Shown here in pieces: positions 57,216 through 64,000 of a stretch of DNA of 64,000 bases (the stretch's first letter is position 1; the number at the start of each line of letters is the position of its first letter). Made by a program: the position numbers and the translations under genes. This DNA comes from a virus, in IMG/VR virus record IMGVR_UViG_3300042301_005314, positions 33,751 through 97,750 of that record; one strand, written 5' to 3'. The notes below the pieces were generated by a model. It had not been told where the DNA came from and did no database searches. It worked only from the letters and a program-made list of their open reading frames with translations.

Positions 57216-58955
57216 ATGATTTCTAAAATTGTAGAATTTCAAAAAATAAAAGTTAGAAACTTTTTATCATATGGGGATGATCCTATCGAAGTAGAGTTCA
57301 AAAATGGAATAACATTTATTACAGGTTATAATAAAGACACTGATTCGCACAATGGGGTTGGAAAAACATCGTTAATAGTTGAATCATTATCATTTTTATT
57401 GTTTGGGGAAACTTATCGGGATATTAATCAAAAACTTATTAGAAATAAAGATTCTAAAAAGAGTTGTATTGTGGAAGGTTGGTTAAAAGTTAATGACGAC
57501 GAATTATATGTGGTTCGTTCATTAAATCCGGGTAAATTGATTTTAACTGTTAATGGAGATAGTGACAATTTTACAAAAAGTATTCCCGAAACAAACAAAA
57601 GTATTATTGAAATGCTTGGTATTAGTAAAACAATATTTACTAATACTATTGTAATGACAAATCGGGATTCCATGGCTTTTTTAAATCAAAAGAAAGAAGT
57701 AAAGACAAAATTCGTGGAAGGAATTTTAGGTTTGGAAGCATTTACCGAATTCCTAAAACTAGCAAAAGAAGAATATAAAATTGCGGAAGATAATAAAAAT
57801 CGCAAATTGTTTGAAGTAACTCAAACACAAAGAGATTTACAATCGGATATAGATTATCAGCAAAGAGAAAAGGAAAAGAATGAAAGAAATATTCTAGATT
57901 TATCTAATAAAATCCAATCATTAAAAAGTGTTCAACCAGTTGATAATTCAAGTCGAATAAATGAATTAATTGCAGAGAATGAACTTATTCAAAATTCTTT
58001 AATTGAAAAAGAAGATAAGATTCGCAGAGGCAATGAAAAGAAATACGGGATGGAAGCAGATAAAAATGAAAAGCAGAAGATTTTAACTAAATTAAAAGGA
58101 ACATTAGCAGAATGTCCTTCTTGTAAAAGACCATTTGAAGAGCATAACAGAGAAAGTATCGAAAATGAAAAGAAGGTTTTATCAGAAGAAATAACCACTT
58201 TAGTTGAAGGAATATCTCGGTTGAATAATGGAATAAACAAAGTATCAAATGATGTTAGTTCTGGGAAAAAAACTATTTCGGAAAACAATCGAACAGTTCA
58301 AATTCTAAATCTGGAACAACAAAAGTTTGTAAAAAGTCAAACAGAAATAGAATCTTTAGAAAATGAATTAATCAAATTACAGAATTTTACTAATCCATTT
58401 AAAGAGAAAATTGATGAAACTCAGAAAAAGTTAACTATTCTTCAATTAGAAGAGAAAGAACTATCAAATAAAGCAAGATTGGCAAACTTAATTAAAGAAG
58501 GTGCATCGCCAACAGGAATTAAAGCACTTTTAATTAAGAAAATTATCAATTCCTTAAATGATCGAATCAATCATTATCTTATACGATTGAATTCTCCGTT
58601 TCGTGTGTATTTTGATGAATTTTTTGAAGAAACATTTAAATCGGTTAATGGAGAAGATTATAGTTATGGCAGTTTAAGTGGAGGTGAAGCAAAACGAGTT
58701 GATTTTGCAATGCTTTTCGCATTCAGGGATATAAGAAGATTACAAAGTAATGTTCATGTCAACTTAACTGTTATGGATGAATTATTCGATTCTGCATTAG
58801 ACGGTAGTGGCATGCAAGCAATTTTAGAAGTGTTAAAAGAAAACAGTGATGAATGCTATTTGATTGTAACTCATCGGGCAAGTAATGTGGAGTTGTTTGA
58901 TTGTAATATTATTGATTTAATTAAAGAGAATGGCATTACACGATTGAATAATTGA
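57216..58955 (+). CDS. 46: Recombination ATPase gp46 (Rad50/SbcC-like)
   Basis: 579 residues from the ATG at 57216 (MISKIVEFQKIKVRNFLSYG); a frame-extending ATG at 57195 lies inside the promoter. Walker A region GYNKDTDSHNGVGKTSLI at about 36-53, a coiled coil interrupted by the zinc hook CPSCKRP at about 299-305, signature LSGGEAKRVDFA at about 487-498 and Walker B LTVMDELFDSALD at about 517-529. With gp47 it processes DNA ends. The hook is intact and the length is close to T4 gp46. Confidence 0.92.
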   Translation: MISKIVEFQKIKVRNFLSYGDDPIEVEFKNGITFITGYNKDTDSHNGVGKTSLIVESLSFLLFGETYRDINQKLIRNKDSKKSCIVEGWLKVNDDELYVVRSLNPGKLILTVNGDSDNFTKSIPETNKSIIEMLGISKTIFTNTIVMTNRDSMAFLNQKKEVKTKFVEGILGLEAFTEFLKLAKEEYKIAEDNKNRKLFEVTQTQRDLQSDIDYQQREKEKNERNILDLSNKIQSLKSVQPVDNSSRINELIAENELIQNSLIEKEDKIRRGNEKKYGMEADKNEKQKILTKLKGTLAECPSCKRPFEEHNRESIENEKKVLSEEITTLVEGISRLNNGINKVSNDVSSGKKTISENNRTVQILNLEQQKFVKSQTEIESLENELIKLQNFTNPFKEKIDETQKKLTILQLEEKELSNKARLANLIKEGASPTGIKALLIKKIINSLNDRINHYLIRLNSPFRVYFDEFFEETFKSVNGEDYSYGSLSGGEAKRVDFAMLFAFRDIRRLQSNVHVNLTVMDELFDSALDGSGMQAILEVLKENSDECYLIVTHRASNVELFDCNIIDLIKENGITRLNN

Positions 58956-58972
58956 TTATACAGTCTTAAATA
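58944..58972 (+). promoter_or_regulatory. Promoter for 58979 GT
   Basis: TTGAAT, 17-bp spacer, TAAATA, then 6 nt to the ATG. The TTAAATA also resembles a late box, so it may be read at both times. Confidence 0.6.
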
Positions 58973-58978
58973 TCGTTA

Positions 58979-60313
58979 ATGGCTAGAATAATTAAACCCA
59001 CAACGATAAAAAAAGTTCCGAAAGTTCAAAAAGAAAGCATTCAGAATTCTCAATATGGAAATATAAATTTTCCATATAATAAAAAATATGGAGCGGTAAC
59101 AAATAATGTTGCAACTGTTCAGCAAACAGTTGCTCAACAAAGTCCAAAAATTCTGCCTCCGGGGGATGGATTGCCAAGAGTGATTCATTATTGTGCTGAT
59201 CAAAGTGGGTGTGCTTTTTGGCGAATGATTTGGCCCGCAGACGACTTGTTGGCATACAACAAAGCTGTAGTTATGACATTATATCAAATGGTTACTGTAG
59301 GTCAATTCTATGGTGGAATTGATGCAGTGCGATTACAAAGACAATGTACCGAACCTCAGTATGAATTTGTAAAATTCTTGCGGGAGGTTTCTAATCAACT
59401 AAAAGCACAAACCGGAAAAGGATTTCGTATTATTTATGAGGTCGATGATATTGTACTTCCCTCCCAGGATATTCCAGATTATAATGTTTGTAAAAGCGCA
59501 TTTGAAGGAGATGCAGTATTAAACACTGTTAGAAAAATAATGCCATTTGTTGATGAAATGACCGTTGTTTCCGAACATATGAGACAGCATTACAAAAAGT
59601 ATTTAAATTTTGATAAAATTACGGTTATCCCTAATTATGCACCTAAAAACTGGTTTGAAAAAAATTATAATAGGGAGGAAATAATTAATCGTTATAAAAA
59701 ACACCAAAGTAAGCCAAGAGTATTGTATGCAGGAAGCGGAACACATTTTGATGTAGCTAATAAAGTGTCACAAAATGATGATTTTGGTCATGTAGTAGAT
59801 GCAATAATTCAAGATATACTTGTTCATAAAAAATATCAATGGGTATTTTTTGGAGCATTGCCATTAAAATTACGCCAATTTATTAATAATGGAATCGAAT
59901 TTCATGATTGGTGTCCAATTAACGAATATACCGAAAAACTGAAAAGTTTGAATGTTAATATATCAATTGCTCCATTACAAAAGAATAACTTTTCAAGAGC
60001 AAAAGCAAATATTAAATTAACTGAAGCAGGAATCCAAGGTATTCCTTGTATTGCTCAAAACTTGGAAGCATATAATTTTAATGGATGGGAATATTTATTC
60101 AATTCTTCAGAAGAATTATTCCAACAATTAGAAAAGGTGTTGAGTAGTGAAGAAAATTATATGAATGCATCCGATTTTTCTCGTCAATACTCCGAAAAAT
60201 ATATCTTGCAAGATCATCTTGATGAGTATATGCTCTTGTATACTACAGAATACGGAAGTTCTAAAAGAAAAGAAAATTCAACTTTCTTACAGAACAATCC
60301 AGAACAATTCTAG
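58979..60313 (+). CDS. GT-B glycosyltransferase with basic N-terminal extension
   Basis: 444 residues. The first 60 are a basic, low-complexity extension (MARIIKPTTIKKVPKVQK), followed by a GT1/GT4-type core: VDEMTVVSEHMRQHYKKY at about 193-210, VIPNYAPKNWF, RVLYAGSGTHFD at about 245-256 and the donor-site region ISIAPLQKNNFSRAKANIKLTEAG at about 326-349, in which the usual first Glu is replaced. Unlinked to the main glycan island by gp46. It may glycosylate DNA or protein. Confidence 0.78.
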   Translation: MARIIKPTTIKKVPKVQKESIQNSQYGNINFPYNKKYGAVTNNVATVQQTVAQQSPKILPPGDGLPRVIHYCADQSGCAFWRMIWPADDLLAYNKAVVMTLYQMVTVGQFYGGIDAVRLQRQCTEPQYEFVKFLREVSNQLKAQTGKGFRIIYEVDDIVLPSQDIPDYNVCKSAFEGDAVLNTVRKIMPFVDEMTVVSEHMRQHYKKYLNFDKITVIPNYAPKNWFEKNYNREEIINRYKKHQSKPRVLYAGSGTHFDVANKVSQNDDFGHVVDAIIQDILVHKKYQWVFFGALPLKLRQFINNGIEFHDWCPINEYTEKLKSLNVNISIAPLQKNNFSRAKANIKLTEAGIQGIPCIAQNLEAYNFNGWEYLFNSSEELFQQLEKVLSSEENYMNASDFSRQYSEKYILQDHLDEYMLLYTTEYGSSKRKENSTFLQNNPEQF

Positions 60314-60325
60314 TAGTTTTATAGA

Positions 60326-62914
60326 ATGCTAAGAAATATTTTTTACGATAAGAAAAAATCAATTATTCATCATTGGCTGTATGCAAATGATGGAGAACCG
60401 ATTTATCGGAAAGTTCAATACAAACCATATCTTTATATTCCAACTAAAGATAATCGTTTGGTAATTTCTCACGGTATTGATGGAACTCCTTTGGCAAAAA
60501 AAGAATTTTCTAGTGAATGGGAAAGAACGGAATATCTTAAAACTTATAAAGGAACCAAATATTTTAATCTTCCTGCAACTCAGCAATATCTTTTAGAGAA
60601 CTATTATGATTCTGATATTATAGATTTGACTCGACAACCTTTGAGAATTTTTTATTACGATATCGAAGTTATTTCTGAGGAATTCCCTGATCCAAAAGAT
60701 GCAAAATTTCCATTAACATCAATTACAGTTTTTGATAGTAAAACCAAGAAGTATTATGTATGGGGAGTTAAACCATATAATCATTATTCATGCAAAGATC
60801 ATTTGGAAAATATTGAACCAGAAGAAATTGTTTATAATTTTACTCCTACTGAAAAAGAACTACTTCAAAAGTTTTTGAGATTTTGGAGAGCGAATTTTCC
60901 TGATCTTATTGTTGGATATAATTCTTATAGTTTCGACATGCCATACATTGTGCGTCGTATCGAATCAGTTCTTGGAGAAGGAAAATCAAAGAACTTGTCT
61001 CCTGTCGAATATATTTACGGTCAAGAAAAAGAGAACAAGTTTAAACAAACGTATACAGAATATACCATTGGCGGAGTTTCCCATTTGGATTATATGATTT
61101 TATATAAAACTTTCACTCCCGGTGAACGGGAAAGTGATGGATTGGATTTTGTTGCAAAAGAAGAATTAGGAATGGGTAAATTAGATTATGGTGAATTGAG
61201 TTTACACGATTTGTGTCACACCGATTGGAATAGATTTATCAATTACAATATTTGGGACGTAAAATTGCTTATATTGATTGATGAACGACGAAAATATCTG
61301 GAAATCGCTAAATTCTCTGCTTTTAGTGGATTTTGTAATATTGATAAAGCACTTGGTAAAGTTGCAATTATTACAGGAATTATTGCTAAACAAGGGTTGT
61401 TGAAAAATAAGATTATTACTACACAAGACGAAGGAGTAAAAGAGAGAATTCCCGGAGGCTATGTTAAGCAACCGGAAAATACAATGCATACTGATATTGT
61501 TAGCTTTGATGCAAACAGTTTGTATCCTAGTACAATTATTACATTAAACATTTCTCCTGAAATGAAGGTTGCTAAAATTGTTAAAGAAGAAAATGATCAA
61601 GTAGTCTTATTTTTCTTTAAAAAAGGTGTTGTAACGTCGATTCCAAAAGACAAACTTCAACAATTTTTAGTTAGAAACGATTGCAGTATTTCAGCAGCAG
61701 GAATAGTTTTTCATCAAAAAGAAAAAGGTTTAGCTGCATCATTTTGCGATGAACTTTATGAAAAACGAAAGAATATTCGTAAAGAAGTGGAAATCATGGA
61801 AAAGAAACTGGAAAAATTAAATCCAGAATCGAACGAATATATTTCGCTTCGTAAAACTGCGGATCAAAAAGATACAGAACAATATCTTTATAAAATCTTA
61901 TTGAATTCTACATATGGTGTTTTCTGTAATCGGTTCTTTGCATTATTCGATCCTGACTGTGCTCGCAGCATTACATTAACAGGGCAAGAAATGATTCGTA
62001 AAACTGATCAGACTATTAATGATTTCGTATCAAAGGAATGGGATTTGGAATGGAAAGATATTGTTGTTGCAGGTGATACTGATTCGTGCCTAATCACAAT
62101 TAAAGATATTAAAGACAAATATAAATTCGAACTAATTGATGAAAATGGTGATTTGACCCCTGAATTTGTTGAAGTGGAAAATAAAATTTCTGATCATATC
62201 AATTCTACAATTCGCCAATGGGCAATTGATAAATGGAATTCCAAAGATCCGCGTTTTTTCTTTAAAAGAGAATCCGTTTGTCCAAGAGCAATTTGGACAG
62301 GAAAGAAGCATTATATTCTCCACCTTGTTAATAAGGAAGGAAAGAAAATGAATAAATTCAAATATTCTGGATTGAGTCTTGCTAAAAGTACATGGAGTAT
62401 TCCAGTCAGAAATCTGGCAAAAAAGATTGTCGAAACAGCAATTATGATTTCCAAGGATAATAAGCAAGCAAATGATATGATTAATGAAATCTTCAATACA
62501 GATTTTCAACAATTATCACCAAATGATATTGCACAAAGAACATCAATTAAGGTATTGAATAAATGGGAAGGTAAAAACAACAAGTTTGATATAGCCACAG
62601 GAACACACGGAACTGCTAAATTATGCATTTACCATAACGAATTATTGAAGACATTAAATTTAACAGATAAGTATCCAAAGATTGTAAATGGTTCTAAAGT
62701 AAAAATTGTGTTTTTAAAGGAAAATAAATTTAATCTGCCTGCTATTGCATATCAAAATGAATTACCTCCTGAATTCAATTTGACAATTGATTATACACGA
62801 CATTTCTTTAAAGGATTTTTGCAATCTTTGACTCCTATATATGAAGCACTCCGATGGAACCTCCCAGACCCTAGAAAACAAGTTGAATTCTCGTTGGAAG
62901 ACCTTTTCGGCTGA
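60326..62914 (+). CDS. 43: Family-B DNA polymerase gp43
   Basis: 862 residues (T4 gp43 is 898). Exonuclease motifs: YYDIEVI at about 111-117, NSYSFDMPY at about 198-206 and YNIWDVKLL at about 308-316. Polymerase motifs: FDANSLYPS (A) at about 393-401, KILLNSTYGVFCNR (B) at about 522-535 and VVAGDTDS (C) at about 580-587. The C-terminal EFSLEDLFG resembles the clamp-binding peptide of T4 polymerase. Uninterrupted: no intron or split. Confidence 0.96.
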   Translation: MLRNIFYDKKKSIIHHWLYANDGEPIYRKVQYKPYLYIPTKDNRLVISHGIDGTPLAKKEFSSEWERTEYLKTYKGTKYFNLPATQQYLLENYYDSDIIDLTRQPLRIFYYDIEVISEEFPDPKDAKFPLTSITVFDSKTKKYYVWGVKPYNHYSCKDHLENIEPEEIVYNFTPTEKELLQKFLRFWRANFPDLIVGYNSYSFDMPYIVRRIESVLGEGKSKNLSPVEYIYGQEKENKFKQTYTEYTIGGVSHLDYMILYKTFTPGERESDGLDFVAKEELGMGKLDYGELSLHDLCHTDWNRFINYNIWDVKLLILIDERRKYLEIAKFSAFSGFCNIDKALGKVAIITGIIAKQGLLKNKIITTQDEGVKERIPGGYVKQPENTMHTDIVSFDANSLYPSTIITLNISPEMKVAKIVKEENDQVVLFFFKKGVVTSIPKDKLQQFLVRNDCSISAAGIVFHQKEKGLAASFCDELYEKRKNIRKEVEIMEKKLEKLNPESNEYISLRKTADQKDTEQYLYKILLNSTYGVFCNRFFALFDPDCARSITLTGQEMIRKTDQTINDFVSKEWDLEWKDIVVAGDTDSCLITIKDIKDKYKFELIDENGDLTPEFVEVENKISDHINSTIRQWAIDKWNSKDPRFFFKRESVCPRAIWTGKKHYILHLVNKEGKKMNKFKYSGLSLAKSTWSIPVRNLAKKIVETAIMISKDNKQANDMINEIFNTDFQQLSPNDIAQRTSIKVLNKWEGKNNKFDIATGTHGTAKLCIYHNELLKTLNLTDKYPKIVNGSKVKIVFLKENKFNLPAIAYQNELPPEFNLTIDYTRHFFKGFLQSLTPIYEALRWNLPDPRKQVEFSLEDLFG

Positions 62915-63161
62915 AATAAAAAGAATTTTTGCTATTGTTTTTGAACAAAGAGATATTGAAATTATTCGTGAAGACCATTTTTCCGGCAAATGGATTTCAA
63001 AAGCTGAACTAATTCAACTCATAGAACACGAAGAAAATCAGTTTATAATAACTTATTCAGCACTTCAAAAAGATTATCATGATTTATTACAATCATTCAA
63101 TTTGAACAGTCTTTCAAATTATCAACTTTTAGAAAGAAAAATGCAAGGAAAATTAAAATAA
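62841..63161 (+). CDS. Hypothetical protein, 106 aa, overlapping gp43
   Basis: 106 residues. The only in-frame ATG lies 74 nt inside the gp43 gene; there is no GTG or TTG after the gp43 stop, so either this long overlap or a rare ATT start is used. Helical and charged (RIFAIVFEQRDIEIIRED, YSALQKDYHDLLQSF). Unrecognised. Confidence 0.5.
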   Translation: MKHSDGTSQTLENKLNSRWKTFSAEIKRIFAIVFEQRDIEIIREDHFSGKWISKAELIQLIEHEENQFIITYSALQKDYHDLLQSFNLNSLSNYQLLERKMQGKLK

Positions 63162-63164
63162 TGC

Positions 63165-63193
63165 TTGAAATAGGAGTTTATTAAGAGTTAATA
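63165..63193 (+). promoter_or_regulatory. Promoter for 63199 gene
   Basis: TTGAAA, 17-bp spacer, TTAATA, then 5 nt to the ATG. Confidence 0.6.
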
Positions 63194-63198
63194 TTGAT

Positions 63199-63561
63199 AT
63201 GGACATTAAAGTTATTGGAATCCTTAAAAACATAAGCGAATTAATCGTTGCAACACTCGTAAATGAAACTGAAACTAGTTTGGTTGTGAAAAATCCTGCA
63301 TTCTTAGGAATTGGCGGACAAGATGGTCAAGTAAATATCAATTTCATTCCTATTGAAATGCTTAGTATTTCACCTCCAGTAAATCTACGCAGTTTACTTG
63401 CAAATCCAACTGAAGATATTCTGTATACCTTTGCAAAAGATAGTGTATTAAATGCTAATCTTGCATTGGCTGCAAATGTTGTGGAAAATTATACAAATCT
63501 TACCCTAAAGCAAGCTCCGCAAGTTCCTTCAACGGAAGAAAATATTGTTAAACTTTTTTAA
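63199..63561 (+). CDS. Hypothetical protein, 120 aa, possible Sm-like barrel
   Basis: 120 residues. The first 65 (DIKVIGILKNISELIVATLVNETETSL..., VNINFIPIEMLSIS) have the beta-strand rhythm of a small SH3/Sm-like barrel; the rest is helical (ANLALAANVVENYTNLTL). Found between polymerase and uvsX, so a replication- or RNA-related role is possible. The fold guess is only by eye. Confidence 0.5.
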   Translation: MDIKVIGILKNISELIVATLVNETETSLVVKNPAFLGIGGQDGQVNINFIPIEMLSISPPVNLRSLLANPTEDILYTFAKDSVLNANLALAANVVENYTNLTLKQAPQVPSTEENIVKLF

Positions 63562-63563
63562 TT

Positions 63564-63821
63564 ATGGAAACACTACAAAACCTAACAGAAAATGAGAAGA
63601 AAGTAATCGACCTAGTCAAGGATTTTCTTGAAGATGCTGCTAAATTTCGCACCAAAGGAACTGCAAGTGCCGCAGTTCGTGCCCGCAAAGGCGCAAGTGA
63701 ATTGAGTAAACATTTGAAAGTTGTTCGTAAAGAACTTCAAACGGATAAACTTGTAAAAGTAGCAGAAAAGAAAAGTGCAGAAGTTACCTCTTGCAGTGGT
63801 AGTTGTGCATGCGCAGACTAA
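63564..63821 (+). CDS. Histone H1/Hc1-like small basic protein
   Basis: 85 residues. LVKDFLEDAAKFRTKGTASAAVRARKGASELSKHLK resembles Hc1-type histone-like proteins, in which an Ala/Arg-rich helix with A-x-R-x-R-K binds DNA. The C terminus is Cys-rich (CSGSCACAD), which is not typical. Two nt after the previous gene, followed by a strong terminator. Likely DNA binding. Confidence 0.55.
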   Translation: METLQNLTENEKKVIDLVKDFLEDAAKFRTKGTASAAVRARKGASELSKHLKVVRKELQTDKLVKVAEKKSAEVTSCSGSCACAD

Positions 63822-63844
63822 TTGATTTTCTTTGAGTGTAAAAG

Positions 63845-63878
63845 AAAAAGGCGAAAGATGAAAATCTTTCGCCTTTTT
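63845..63878 (+). terminator. Strong terminator before uvsX
   Basis: 15-bp stem (AAAAAGGCGAAAGAT with complement, GAAA loop) followed by a T-run. Confidence 0.92.
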
Positions 63879-63889
63879 CAATTTTAGTA

Positions 63890-63917
63890 TTGAATCAAAT
63901 TAGAAATGTGGTATATT
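63890..63917 (+). promoter_or_regulatory. Promoter for 63925 gene
   Basis: TTGAAT, 16-bp spacer, TATATT, then 7 nt to the ATG. Confidence 0.65.
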
Positions 63918-63924
63918 TTATGGT

Positions 63925-64000
63925 ATGTCAAAACTCTTAGAGAAACTTAGAAAAAATACAATTTTAAAACCAGAAATATTAAAAAATAGCAGATATTTTA
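63925..64000 (+). CDS. uvsX: Probable UvsX recombinase, N-terminal fragment
   Basis: Only 25 codons are in the window (MSKLLEKLRKNT..., LKNSRYF), continuing past the right edge. The basic N-terminal helix and position right after gp43 agree with UvsX of T4-like phages, whose N terminus reads similarly (MSDLKSRLIKAS..., ASKFF). UvsX is the RecA-like strand-exchange protein. The ATPase core is outside, so the assignment is provisional. Confidence 0.5.
   Translation, partial: MSKLLEKLRKNTILKPEILKNSRYF

Noticed and set aside
1-64000. CRISPR array, insertion sequence or prophage integrase
   Set aside because: No regularly spaced repeats, no transposase or integrase motif and no flanking inverted repeats were seen; the only mobile-type genes are HNH and GIY-YIG nucleases.

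Overview
This window reads as part of a large, AT-rich, T4-superfamily tailed phage (a myovirus-like caudovirus). The basis is a set of recognisable T4-type core genes: family-B DNA polymerase (gp43), recombination nuclease pair gp46/gp47, UvsW helicase, late sigma factor gp55, Dda helicase, PhoH, RNase H, a gp4-type head-completion nuclease, and the first codons of a probable UvsX at the right edge. No host gene, plasmid or CRISPR signature is visible. The host cannot be named from the sequence. Shine-Dalgarno sequences are nearly absent, and many genes appear to be transcribed as leaderless mRNAs.

Layout. 1-8240 is a minus-strand block of 14 tRNA genes (two of them irregular) mixed with small ORFs, an HNH endonuclease, ThyX and an unusual CoaB-like/class II aldolase fusion. 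8325-18040 is a plus-strand virion block: a 1739-residue fibre/adhesin-like protein, three smaller Cys-rich structural proteins, a glycosyltransferase and an FkbM methyltransferase. 18023-19476 holds a holin-like protein, gp4 and PhoH. 19513-34150 is mostly minus strand: two VWA proteins, a P-loop kinase, a GH24 lysozyme, a 2H phosphoesterase, a GIY-YIG/AP2 endonuclease, a 2OG oxygenase, a metallophosphoesterase and several unknowns. A short plus-strand early cluster (phosphoesterase, SLOG protein, 2H/Acb1-like) lies inside it. 34151-34641 has no ORF but carries a promoter and strong RNA secondary structure. 34642-45488 is mainly plus-strand replication and regulation genes. 45524-55410 is a glycan island (eight GT-A/GT-B/exostosin-type enzymes, two methyltransferases, two nucleotide-sugar enzymes) lying between gp47 and gp46. 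57216-64000 carries gp46, another glycosyltransferase, gp43, small DNA-associated proteins and the start of uvsX.

How the genes fit together. Two promoter classes can be read by eye. One is sigma70-like (TTGACA/TTGAAA, 16-17 bp, TATAAT-like). The other is a T4-late-like TATAAATA box. In both, the start codon sits about 5-8 nt after the -10 box, so transcription should begin at or next to the ATG. At least seven minus-strand proteins, including a lysozyme, a 2H phosphoesterase and two ADP-ribosyltransferase-like proteins, share a short N-terminal motif resembling the T4 capsid-targeting sequence. Most of them follow TATAAATA-type boxes. I infer a cassette of proteins packaged in the head and delivered with the DNA, comparable to T4 Alt and the internal proteins. 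The other main candidate for something new is the structured RNA at about 34.2-34.56 kb.
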